Shown one piece after another: positions 18,728 through 26,616 of a stretch of 64,000 nt of DNA. Position 1 is the stretch's first letter, and each line of letters opens with the position of its first letter. The translations under genes were made by a program, and so were the position numbers. This stretch comes from Acidocella aquatica (GTDB lineage: Bacteria; Pseudomonadota; Alphaproteobacteria; Acetobacterales; Acetobacteraceae): assembly GCF_030160635.1 (NCBI RefSeq), contig NZ_BSOS01000065.1, positions 62,001 to 126,000 on the forward strand. The letters are read 5' to 3'. The notes beneath the pieces are model-generated. The model had not been told where the DNA came from, searched no databases, and saw only the letters and a program-made list of their open reading frames with translations.

Positions 18728-20629
18728 ATGCACAGCCTGGATCATCTGGTGACGCTTTTCTTCTGGCTGGCCGTGGCGGCGCTGGCTTTCGGCACAATGC
18801 GGCGCGCGCGGCTGTGGCGGGCGGGGGCGGCGGCGCCGTTTAATTGGGCGCAGCTGCTCACCGTGCCCCGGCGTTATCTGGTCGATGTGCACCATGTGGT
18901 GGCGCGCGACCCGTATATCGCGCGCACGCACATGCTGGTGGCCGGTGGCGCCGTGGCGGCCATGGCGCTGGTGGCCCTCAATTACGGGCTGATGCTCTAT
19001 CGGCCGCTGCTGAACGGCGCGCTCGTGCTGGCGGCTGCGGTGATGCTTGGCGGCAGCTATCTGGTCTGGCAGCGCCGCCGCGCCCCGCTGCCGCGCCTCT
19101 CGGCCGGGCCCTGGAACCGTTTGCCCTACACGCTGGCGGCCTTCGCGTTCGGGCTGCTGGCCCTGGCGCTGCTGCCCTCCGCTTTGCTTTCAGGTTTTTT
19201 CGCGGCGCTCATCATGCTGGCGCTGCTGGCCGGCACGGCGGAGCTGGTGCTGGGTATCGGCACCGGCGGACCGATGAAACATGCGGTGGCGGGCGTGCTG
19301 CATCTGGCCTTCCATCCCCGCGCGGAGCGTTTCGCCCCCCGCGCGGAGCGTTTCGCCATGCGCTCCACCGCGCTGCGCCCGCTGGACCTCGCCGCCCCGG
19401 TGCTGGGCGTGGAAAAGCCAACGGATTTCCGCTGGAACCAGCTTCTCGGCTTCGATGCCTGCGTGCAATGCGGCAAATGCGAGGCCGCCTGCCCGGCCTT
19501 CGCCGCCGGTCAGCCGCTGAACCCGAAAAAATTCATTCAGGACATGGTGCTGGGCCTCTCTGGTGGCAGCGACGCGGCGTTTGCCGGCAGCCCCTATCCC
19601 GGCATCACCCTGGGCGGCCATTCCGGCGGCCCGGAGGAGCCGATACTCCCCGCGCTGCTCGCGCCGGAAACCCTCTGGTCCTGCACCACCTGCCGCGCCT
19701 GCGTGGAGGAGTGCCCGATGCAGATCGAACATGTCGACGCGATCATTGATCTGCGCCGCTTCCAGACCCTCGCGCGCGGCGCGCTGCCGGGCAAGGGGCC
19801 GGAGATGCTGGGCAACCTGCGCGAAACCGCAACGCAGGGCGGATATGACAATGCCGCCCGCTACCATTGGGCGGTGGATCTCAACGTCCGCCAGATCAGG
19901 CCGGGTGAATCGGTTGATGTGCTGCTGGTGGCGGGTGAGGGGGCGTTTGACATGCGCTACCAGCGCAGCCTGCGCGCCCTGGTGAAGCTCCTGCAGGCCG
20001 CCTCGGTGGATTTCGCGATCCTCGGCGCGCTGGAAGTAGACACCGGCGACACCGCGCGCCGCCTGGGCGATGAGGCAACCTTCCAGGCGCAGGCCGTGCG
20101 GTTGATCGCCACTTTGTCGACCCTGACCTTCGGGCGGATTCTCACCGCTGATCCGCATGTGTTCCACAGCCTCAAGAACGAATATCCGGCCCTGGGCGGG
20201 CACTTTACCGTGCTGCATCACACCGTCTTTCTGGCCGGGCTGGCCAGCAGCGGGCAGCTGAAGCTGGGCGCAACAAGCGAGACGCGCACCATTACCTATC
20301 ACGACCCCTGCTATCTCGGCCGCTACAATGGCGAGACCGAAGCACCCCGCGCCCTGCTGCGCCAGATCGGCGTGCGCCTGACCGAGATGGAACGCTCGGG
20401 CCTGCGCGGCCGCTGTTGCGGCGGCGGTGGCGGCGCGCCGTTGACTGACATCCCCGGCACTCAACGCATCCCCGATATCCGCATCGCCGACGCCCGGGCC
20501 ACCGGCGCCGGGCTGGTGGCGGTGGCCTGCCCCGGATGCACCGCGATGCTGGAAGGCGTCGTCGGCCCCAGGCCGGAAGTTATCGATGTGGCGGAGCTGC
20601 TCGCCGCCGCGCTGGAGGGCCAGGCATGA
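18728..20629 (+). CDS. dgcB: Dimethylglycine demethylase subunit DgcB (membrane Fe-S oxidoreductase)
   Basis: A 633-residue protein. The N-terminal third has several hydrophobic segments (~6-25, ~75-95, ~100-117, ~140-175). Two 4Fe-4S motifs follow, CVQCGKCEAACPAF (~245) and CTTCRACVEECPMQ (~325), and then CCG-type heterodisulfide-reductase-like motifs (HDPCYLGRYN, RCCGGGGG, ACPGC). It should carry electrons between DgcA, EtfAB and the membrane quinone pool. ATG 18728 has AAGGA upstream; an in-frame GTG at 18710 would add six residues and overlap dgcA. The end overlaps etfA by four bases. Confidence 0.9.
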   Translation: MHSLDHLVTLFFWLAVAALAFGTMRRARLWRAGAAAPFNWAQLLTVPRRYLVDVHHVVARDPYIARTHMLVAGGAVAAMALVALNYGLMLYRPLLNGALVLAAAVMLGGSYLVWQRRRAPLPRLSAGPWNRLPYTLAAFAFGLLALALLPSALLSGFFAALIMLALLAGTAELVLGIGTGGPMKHAVAGVLHLAFHPRAERFAPRAERFAMRSTALRPLDLAAPVLGVEKPTDFRWNQLLGFDACVQCGKCEAACPAFAAGQPLNPKKFIQDMVLGLSGGSDAAFAGSPYPGITLGGHSGGPEEPILPALLAPETLWSCTTCRACVEECPMQIEHVDAIIDLRRFQTLARGALPGKGPEMLGNLRETATQGGYDNAARYHWAVDLNVRQIRPGESVDVLLVAGEGAFDMRYQRSLRALVKLLQAASVDFAILGALEVDTGDTARRLGDEATFQAQAVRLIATLSTLTFGRILTADPHVFHSLKNEYPALGGHFTVLHHTVFLAGLASSGQLKLGATSETRTITYHDPCYLGRYNGETEAPRALLRQIGVRLTEMERSGLRGRCCGGGGGAPLTDIPGTQRIPDIRIADARATGAGLVAVACPGCTAMLEGVVGPRPEVIDVAELLAAALEGQA

Positions 20630-21747
20630 ACCAGGAGCGTAAACGTCTCGACCCCCGCCGCCCCTTCGTGCTGAGCCCGGCCGGCCTGCGCCGGATCATC
20701 CTTGGCGCCACCGGCGGGTTTGATGCCTCGCTGCTGGCCGCGCCCGCGCACACGCCCGCGGCCAAACCGCTGCGCCTGAAGGGGGATCCTGCCGGGTATC
20801 TGCTGGTCGCGGCGCACAGCCAGCGCGGCATGCTCGATGCGCACGCCCACCAGGCCATCGCCGCCGCCGCATTGCTGGCAAGCCCGCAACAGGCGGTCGC
20901 CGTGCTGGTGTTCGGCGGTTTGAATGAAGATCTGCGCGCGTATGGCGCTGATCTGGTGGCGGTGCTGCCCGGCGCCGATGAGCAGGGCTTCGCGCCGGAG
21001 CAGGAGCTAGCCTCGCTGTGCGAATTTGTCACCCGCTATGCGCCCGCGCATGTGTTCATGCCTGATAACGATATCGGTGATGGCGATCTCGGCCGCCGCC
21101 TCGCCGTCCACCTGGAGGCGGAGGTTGCCACCCATGTGGTGGAGCTCAAACCCGGCGCGGTGGCGATGTACTGGCAGGGCGGCGCCGCGCTGGCGCGCGG
21201 ACCTATGCCCCTGGTGGTGCTGATCGCCCCTGATGTGGTGGAAACCGGCCTGCCGTTTTCCGGCGCGGGTGAAACCGTGGCGCCACCCGCCGCTCAGGCG
21301 CCGCCGGGCCGCTATCAGAACCGCGGCCTGCGCGAAATCGCCGCCTCCGCCTTGGCGCTGGAGGAGGCGGATTTCATCGTCGCCGCCGGCAACGGCGTGG
21401 CCGATATTCCAACGCTGGAGGCCGTGGCCGCCGCCTTCGGTGCCGCCGTGGGAGCCAGCCGCGTGGCGGTGGACGAAGGCAAATTCACCCGCGACAAGCA
21501 GATCGGCGCCACCGGCAAGACCGTGAGCGCCAGCACCTACCTTGCCGTCGGCATCTCCGGCGCGGTGCAACATCTGCAGGGGATCAAAGCCTGCCGCCAC
21601 GTCATCGCCATCAACAGCGACGCCAGCGCGCCAATCACCAAACGCGCGGATCTGAGCGTCGTCGGCGATGCCCAGGAGGTGATGACGGCGCTGCTGGCCG
21701 AGCTGGCGCAGCGCAACTGGCCTGATACCGCGCGGGAGAGCGTATGA
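20626..21747 (+). CDS. etfA: Electron transfer flavoprotein alpha subunit, dgc-linked
   Basis: A 373-residue EtfA-like protein. The C-terminal FAD-binding signature is clear (~245-340: NGVADIPTLEAVAAAFG, VDEGKFTRDKQIGATGKTVS, AVGISGAVQHLQGIK). The ATG at 20626 overlaps the end of dgcB (ATGA); a longer frame upstream would run far into dgcB. The N-terminal extension (~80 residues) is longer than in housekeeping EtfA, as in the dgc-associated ETF of Pseudomonas. It accepts electrons from dimethylglycine or sarcosine demethylation and is coupled to etfB by ATGATG. Confidence 0.88.
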   Translation: MNQERKRLDPRRPFVLSPAGLRRIILGATGGFDASLLAAPAHTPAAKPLRLKGDPAGYLLVAAHSQRGMLDAHAHQAIAAAALLASPQQAVAVLVFGGLNEDLRAYGADLVAVLPGADEQGFAPEQELASLCEFVTRYAPAHVFMPDNDIGDGDLGRRLAVHLEAEVATHVVELKPGAVAMYWQGGAALARGPMPLVVLIAPDVVETGLPFSGAGETVAPPAAQAPPGRYQNRGLREIAASALALEEADFIVAAGNGVADIPTLEAVAAAFGAAVGASRVAVDEGKFTRDKQIGATGKTVSASTYLAVGISGAVQHLQGIKACRHVIAINSDASAPITKRADLSVVGDAQEVMTALLAELAQRNWPDTARESV

Positions 21748-22508
21748 TGCCCCCTCAACTCAAAATCGCGGCCCTGGTCTCCGTGGGGCGCAACCCGGCC
21801 AGCGGCGCGCCGCGCGCCGCGCGCAACGATGTGCTGGCGCTCGATGCCGCCCTGGCCCTCGCGCCGGAGGTCAGCGTGCTGCATGCGGGCGATGCCGCCC
21901 CCGCGCTGTATGATTACCTGGCCTACGGCGCCGCCAATGTGGAGGTGCTGCCCCTGCCGGCCGGGGCTGATGCGCTGGCGCCGCTGGCGGCGCGTGTTGC
22001 CGGGTATGATCTCATCCTGTGCGGCCAGCGCGCCGAGGCGGGGCAGGGCAGCGGCACGCTCCCCTACCGGCTGGCGAAGGCCCTGAACATGCCAGTGGTG
22101 AGCGCGGCGTTGGAGATCACCCTGCTGGGAGACGAGGCGGAGATTGTGCAGTTTCTGCCCAAGGGCCAGCGCCGGGTCGTGCGCGTCAGCCTCCCGGCTG
22201 TCATCGCGCTGCACCCGCTGGCCCCGCGCGCCCCGCGCTATGTGTATGCAAGCCTGCGCGCCGGGCGCCTGCTGAGCGCGCCGGCGCTGGTTGCGGCGCC
22301 CTTGCCGGCCAGCCCCTGGCAGAGCGAACCCGCGGTCAAAAAACCCCAGAGGCTCAAGCCGCTTGAAACCCGCCAAGGCCATGCAAGGCTGCTGGGCGCC
22401 ATCGCCACCGAGAGCAAGGGTGGCGCGCTCGTGCGCGAGGGCAGCGCGGCCGAAAAAGCGCGCGCGATACTGGATTATCTGCGCACCAACCGGCTGATCG
22501 AATTCTAG
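21744..22508 (+). CDS. etfB: Electron transfer flavoprotein beta subunit, dgc-linked
   Basis: A 254-residue EtfB-like protein. It shows the N-terminal KIAALVSVGRNPASGAPRAARNDVLALDAAL region and the nucleotide-binding GYDLILCGQRAEAGQGSGTLPYRLAKAL segment (~90-115), and lies directly after etfA. The pair forms an FAD heterodimer linking DgcAB (or the second dehydrogenase at 26617) to the respiratory chain. It ends the tightly packed dgc operon; a 62-base gap follows. Confidence 0.88.
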   Translation: MMPPQLKIAALVSVGRNPASGAPRAARNDVLALDAALALAPEVSVLHAGDAAPALYDYLAYGAANVEVLPLPAGADALAPLAARVAGYDLILCGQRAEAGQGSGTLPYRLAKALNMPVVSAALEITLLGDEAEIVQFLPKGQRRVVRVSLPAVIALHPLAPRAPRYVYASLRAGRLLSAPALVAAPLPASPWQSEPAVKKPQRLKPLETRQGHARLLGAIATESKGGALVREGSAAEKARAILDYLRTNRLIEF

Positions 22509-22570
22509 ATGGCACTCATCACTCCCGCATATGATATTGCCTCGCAACGATACGCGCATGGCTCGCCAGC

Positions 22571-22981
22571 ATGAACCAGACCAGCCCCATCAGAGACTCG
22601 CGGCTTTTTCGCCGCATGTTTGTCAGAGACCTGGTGCTCGATGCCTCGATCGGCGTTTACGCGCATGAGCATGAGACGCTCCAGCGCATCCGCATCAATC
22701 TGGATCTCTCCGTGGTTGACGATGGCGGCGCGCATCGCTCGCACTGCGTGGCCGGGCCTGACGATCTGGCCCGCGTGGTGGACTACGAAGCGATCGTGGT
22801 GCGCGCGCGTGAAATTGTGAAATCAGGGCATGTTCAGCTGGTTGAAACGCTTGCCGAGCGTTTGGCGCGAACATGTCTGGATGATGCCCGGGTGTTGAAC
22901 GTCCGGGTACGCGTGGAGAAGCTCGATGTATTCGTTGATGCGGCATCAACGGGTGTTGAGATCGAGCGCTGGAATTCCTGA
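22571..22981 (+). CDS. folB: Dihydroneopterin aldolase-like protein (FolB family)
   Basis: A 136-residue protein with the FolB/tunnelling fold pattern: FVRDLVLDASIGVYAHEHETLQRIRINLDL (~17-46), DYEAIV (~74), HVQLVETLAERLARTCL (~88-104) and RVRVEKLDVF at the end. FolB makes 6-hydroxymethyl-dihydropterin in folate synthesis. It sits at the end of a pathway that consumes tetrahydrofolate (SoxA), and other folate-synthesis genes are absent, so it may be a dedicated paralogue. No strong RBS is visible before ATG 22571. Confidence 0.8.
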   Translation: MNQTSPIRDSRLFRRMFVRDLVLDASIGVYAHEHETLQRIRINLDLSVVDDGGAHRSHCVAGPDDLARVVDYEAIVVRAREIVKSGHVQLVETLAERLARTCLDDARVLNVRVRVEKLDVFVDAASTGVEIERWNS

Positions 22982-23091
22982 CGACCCAAACTGCGAGACT
23001 GTGTCAGGAAAAAATAAATCAGATCGCAAACACGGCAATGCATCTGAGTTTAACAGGTAAGTTGAGACTTTAACGTTTATTGGAGAACAAA

Positions 23092-24321
23092 ATGAATATT
23101 CGGCAAAAGATTCTTTGCCTCACGGTGTCGGCCATCGCCATCGCGGCTTGTGCGCCCACGGCGAAGGCGATGAGCGGCCCGGCCGCCATCCAGATTGATG
23201 GTGGACCGCTGGGACCGCTGGAATTATCAGGTGCTGCCGATGGCATGGCCTATTTTTTTTCCGGAACGCAGCGCTACGCTGACACCGGCGGTATAGGCGC
23301 GCCCGCGACCAACAATGCGGGGCCTAAAGCGGTCGGAATGCAGTTTATGAACGGCGAAATCGAGCTGCAAAAGAACACCGGCGTGCTCCAGGCCACCATC
23401 GAGGTGGGCTCGACGAATTACATCTACCTGGGCCTGGGTCAGAACCCATCCTCAATCCAGAGCTTCTCCACCGGGCCGCTTTATGGCGCTTACGTCACCC
23501 TGGCGCCAACCGGTTCGCCGGTCACCATCTCGGTTGGCCAGGTCACCGGGCTGGAGGGATATGAAGCAGGGCAGGAGTTCAACAACGCGAATATCTTTCT
23601 CTCGCAGATCGCCTATGTGGAAAGCGGACAAGGCCGCGGCGTGATCGCGAACTACGCCTCGGGCCCGGTCAGCGCCTCCGTGTTCTTCGGCGATGGCTAC
23701 GACACCGGCGTGTTCAACTCGCTGCAGGCGGTGGCAGGCTACACCTTCAACAGCAACAACAGCGTTGATGTTTATTACGGCGGCAACCTGGGCAGAACCG
23801 GCGTGCACGCCAACACCTACGGCAACGGCTCGCTGGCCTATAGCAACAGCTATGTAGGCGCGGCGCCGGAATTCGAGAACTCGCAGATGGTCGGCGCCTT
23901 TTACAGCTACACGGTGGGCCATCTGAACCTGGTGCCTGAGCTGCAGTATGAATACGCCAAGGCCGATGCCACGCTTGGCATTCAGAAGGGCATGTCCAAC
24001 ATCGTAGGCGCGGTCTTCGCTGATTACAGCTTCGGCACCTCGCCCTATTCGGTCGGCGCCTGGGTTGAGTATTTTGACCAGCATGAGAGCGTGGCGGATG
24101 CCACAAACGGCACCTACTGGTTCTATGGCCCGAATGCGACGGGCGAGGCGATCTCCGTCACGCCGACCTGGCAGGAGAAGGATATCTTCCTGCGCGCCGA
24201 TGTTGGCGCGTTGCTGCTCAACCGCACCAGCGCTTACGGCCTGCCCAAATACGGCTATGGGAATCAGCATAATGATTCCTTCCAGCTGAGCGGGCTGCTT
24301 GAAACCGGCCTGGTGTTTTAA
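23092..24321 (+). CDS. Outer-membrane beta-barrel porin (BBP2/OmpL-like)
   Basis: A 409-residue secreted protein. The N terminus is a signal peptide (MNIRQKILCLTVSAIAIAACAPTAKA, cleavage near AKA). The mature part is rich in Gly, Tyr, Ser and Asn with alternating hydrophobic strands, and it ends in a terminal Phe (ETGLVF), the outer-membrane insertion signal. It resembles the putative beta-barrel porin-2 family. GGAG six bases before ATG 23092 favours that start over a TTG at 23080. Being downstream of the betaine genes, it may admit quaternary amines, which is inference. Confidence 0.8.
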   Translation: MNIRQKILCLTVSAIAIAACAPTAKAMSGPAAIQIDGGPLGPLELSGAADGMAYFFSGTQRYADTGGIGAPATNNAGPKAVGMQFMNGEIELQKNTGVLQATIEVGSTNYIYLGLGQNPSSIQSFSTGPLYGAYVTLAPTGSPVTISVGQVTGLEGYEAGQEFNNANIFLSQIAYVESGQGRGVIANYASGPVSASVFFGDGYDTGVFNSLQAVAGYTFNSNNSVDVYYGGNLGRTGVHANTYGNGSLAYSNSYVGAAPEFENSQMVGAFYSYTVGHLNLVPELQYEYAKADATLGIQKGMSNIVGAVFADYSFGTSPYSVGAWVEYFDQHESVADATNGTYWFYGPNATGEAISVTPTWQEKDIFLRADVGALLLNRTSAYGLPKYGYGNQHNDSFQLSGLLETGLVF

Positions 24322-24408
24322 TCCGCTCCGGCAGCCAGAGCGCGATCGTTTGAGGTTCGCTCAACCGAGCGAGCCGAAAGCGTGAATCGCCCTGAGAAAA
24401 ACGGCTTT

Positions 24409-24437
24409 AGCCTGATCGCACTTAAAGCGATCAGGCT
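24409..24437. repeat. Perfect 11-bp inverted repeat (REP-like palindrome)
   Basis: AGCCTGATCGC and its exact reverse complement flank the loop ACTTAAA in the 220-base gap between the porin and permease genes. There is no T-tract, so it is either a Rho-type or bidirectional terminator hairpin or a member of a dispersed intergenic palindrome family. Copy number cannot be seen from one window. Confidence 0.55.
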
Positions 24438-24541
24438 CTAGCCATCCTCGCGGGCTGCAGGCCCCCCTGCCGGCCGTACCCGGCTTCTGGCAATCATGCG
24501 CATGATGACAGATTTTAAACTGTGAAGCAGGAGTAAGGCGG

Positions 24542-25471
24542 GTGCGGGCTGCCCAGGTCATAGAACGGCTGCAGCAACTGGAAGGCGCGATGCCCAGTGC
24601 CGGTGCTGCCGTGGGCATGACTCTGGTCTCCGTCCTGCTTTGGGGCTTTTCGCCCATCGCCACACGCTACATGGTTGGAATCGGCGATGGCGGGCTCTCG
24701 CCGGTCGCCTTCATGGGTTTGTGCTACGGCATCGCCGCTGTTGTGTTGTCACCCGCTTTGCTCCTGACCCGTAACTGGACAAGCCGGGACTGGCTCGCGG
24801 GCGTGGTTTCCGGCGTTATCGGCATCACCGGCTATAATTTCCCAGCGGCGATTGGGCAGCAAACGGTCTCAGCCGGGCTCACCGGGCTGCTGGACGCGAC
24901 GGAGCCATTACTGATTTTGGTTTTTGCCTCCATCGCGCTGCGCAAGGCGCCAACGCTGCTGACGGTTTTCTCGGTTATCGCCGGCCTCTTCGGCGTCATG
25001 CTGCTGGCGCACGGCACGGGGCCTGCTTTTGGAACGCCGCGTGGCATCATCCTGGTGCTAACCGGCGCCGTGCTGTGGGCGCTATATTGCGTGCTGGTAA
25101 CCCCCCTTATCAACCGCCGCGGTGCTTTGCCCACAACCGCCGTCACGGTATTATCAGGCGCTTTGCCGATGGTCCTGTTTGGCGCGCCCAAAATTCCTGG
25201 CATCGTTGTGGGCATGAGCCTGGCGCAATGGCTGGTCACTTTCGCGTTTATCGGCGGCAACGCCGTGGCAGCCATTCTTTTCTGGAATGCGGGCAGCGCC
25301 GTTCTGGGGGCGCAGCGCGCCGGATGGTTCCTGTATCTCCTGCCACTGGTCAGCCTGCTCGGCGGGGCCGCGTTTTTGGCTGAGCCGCTGAGCTGGATTG
25401 AATTGCTTGGCGGCGCGCTGATCCTTCTCTCAGTATTCCTGGCGCATCTTGAGGCGAAGCCGCCCGGTTAG
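24542..25471 (+). CDS. EamA/DMT-superfamily permease
   Basis: A 309-residue inner-membrane protein with about ten hydrophobic helices arranged as two EamA repeats (~20-150 and ~165-300). The SVLLWGFSPIATRYM start and the LLGGALILLSVFLAH end are typical of drug/metabolite transporters. GTG at 24542 has AGGAG eight bases upstream; ATG codons at 24590 and 24617 are alternatives. Substrate unknown. Neighbours suggest it could move a metabolite of the dehydrogenase pair that follows, but it has its own upstream spacing and may be independent. Confidence 0.85.
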   Translation: MRAAQVIERLQQLEGAMPSAGAAVGMTLVSVLLWGFSPIATRYMVGIGDGGLSPVAFMGLCYGIAAVVLSPALLLTRNWTSRDWLAGVVSGVIGITGYNFPAAIGQQTVSAGLTGLLDATEPLLILVFASIALRKAPTLLTVFSVIAGLFGVMLLAHGTGPAFGTPRGIILVLTGAVLWALYCVLVTPLINRRGALPTTAVTVLSGALPMVLFGAPKIPGIVVGMSLAQWLVTFAFIGGNAVAAILFWNAGSAVLGAQRAGWFLYLLPLVSLLGGAAFLAEPLSWIELLGGALILLSVFLAHLEAKPPG

Positions 25472-25678
25472 CGCTTATGCTCAGCTGATAGATAATTGCT
25501 GGCAAAACTCGTTCCTGGCCTCTCGATGCCCACTCCCGGCACAAGCGCCCAACGCCCCATCAAACAAGTACACTACCTACCAATACGCTACTTGATATTT
25601 TTTCCGCCTTCCCACACTCTCCCCCCATCAGCCCCAAGCCTCACCGCCAGGGGACGCAAAACAAAACGGGAGCAGAGC

Positions 25679-26572
25679 ATGCAGCAAGTAGGTTTTATCG
25701 GCGTCGGCGCCATGGGCGGGGCAATTGCCGCCTGCCTGCTCAAAAAGGGCGTCCCCGTGCTGGCGTATGACCGCAACCCGGCGGTCCTGGCCGCCCTCCA
25801 GCAAAAAGGCGCCACCGCCGCCGCCTCGGTGCGCGAGGTTGTGGACCAGGCCGAAATCGTCTTCGCCTGCCTGCCCACGGTGGACATCTGCAAAACCGTC
25901 GCCTTTGGCCCCGGCGGCGTCGCCGAGGGTCAAAAGGTCAAAATCTACATCGAAACCTCCACCCTGGGCGGCGCGGCGGCTGTGGAAATCGCCGAGGGCC
26001 TGGCCAAACACGGCATCACCTTGCTCGATACCCCCGTCGTCGGCGGCACCATGGCGGCTGAGGCGGGCAACCTTGGCGTCCTCACCGCCGGCCCCGCCGA
26101 AGCCTTTGAGCGCGCCAAATTCGCCCTGGAAGCCTTCGCCGGCCGCCTCTTCTACCTTGGTCCCAACGCGGGCATGGGCCAGGCCGGCAAGGTGGTGAAC
26201 AACGCCGTCGCCTACGCCTGCGTGCTCTCTACCTGCGAGGCCGTCGCGCTGGGCCTGAAGGCCGGGCTGGACATGGAAACCGCCGTCGCCATCATCAACC
26301 AGGGCAGCGGCGCCAATTTCTTCTCCCAGCGCGTCTTCCCCGGCTACATCATGCAAAACAAGTTTGACGGCACCGGCGCCATCGAAATCGGCCTCAAAGA
26401 CGTCAAACTCTTCCTGGAGGAAGCAGGCCGCCTGCATATGCAAACCCCGATGGCCAGCGCCGTCTCCTCATTGCAGAAACAAATCATCGACTCCGGCGCT
26501 CCCGGCCGCGACACCCTCACGATATTTCACTATTTCACCGATCTGGCCGGTCTGCCCCGCTTTGGGTCGTAA
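25679..26572 (+). CDS. NAD(P)-dependent beta-hydroxyacid dehydrogenase (3-hydroxyisobutyrate dehydrogenase family)
   Basis: A 297-residue cytosolic dehydrogenase. The N-terminal GFIGVGAMGGAIAACLLKKG (~5-24) binds NAD(P). The substrate motif reads DTPVVGGTMAAEAGNLGVL (~119), and the catalytic Lys is in GQAGKVVNNAV (~170). The family includes 3-hydroxyisobutyrate, tartronate-semialdehyde and related dehydrogenases, and the exact substrate cannot be read off. ATG 25679 with GGGAG upstream is preferred to a far-upstream frame start. It lies 44 bases before the DMGDH-like gene, probably in one operon. Confidence 0.85.
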   Translation: MQQVGFIGVGAMGGAIAACLLKKGVPVLAYDRNPAVLAALQQKGATAAASVREVVDQAEIVFACLPTVDICKTVAFGPGGVAEGQKVKIYIETSTLGGAAAVEIAEGLAKHGITLLDTPVVGGTMAAEAGNLGVLTAGPAEAFERAKFALEAFAGRLFYLGPNAGMGQAGKVVNNAVAYACVLSTCEAVALGLKAGLDMETAVAIINQGSGANFFSQRVFPGYIMQNKFDGTGAIEIGLKDVKLFLEEAGRLHMQTPMASAVSSLQKQIIDSGAPGRDTLTIFHYFTDLAGLPRFGS

Positions 26573-26616
26573 CAATCCCTCTTGCCTGCCTCCGCGTTCA
26601 GTTCAATGATGCGGCC

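Noticed and set aside
19190-20464. 424-residue open frame on minus, opposite dgcB
   Set aside because: Antisense shadow of a gene with clear Fe-S motifs; composition is low in real domain signals.
25472-25678. Possible N-terminal extension of the beta-hydroxyacid dehydrogenase
   Set aside because: The extra 61 residues lack homology; the NAD-binding motif normally begins within ten residues of the start, as it does from 25679.
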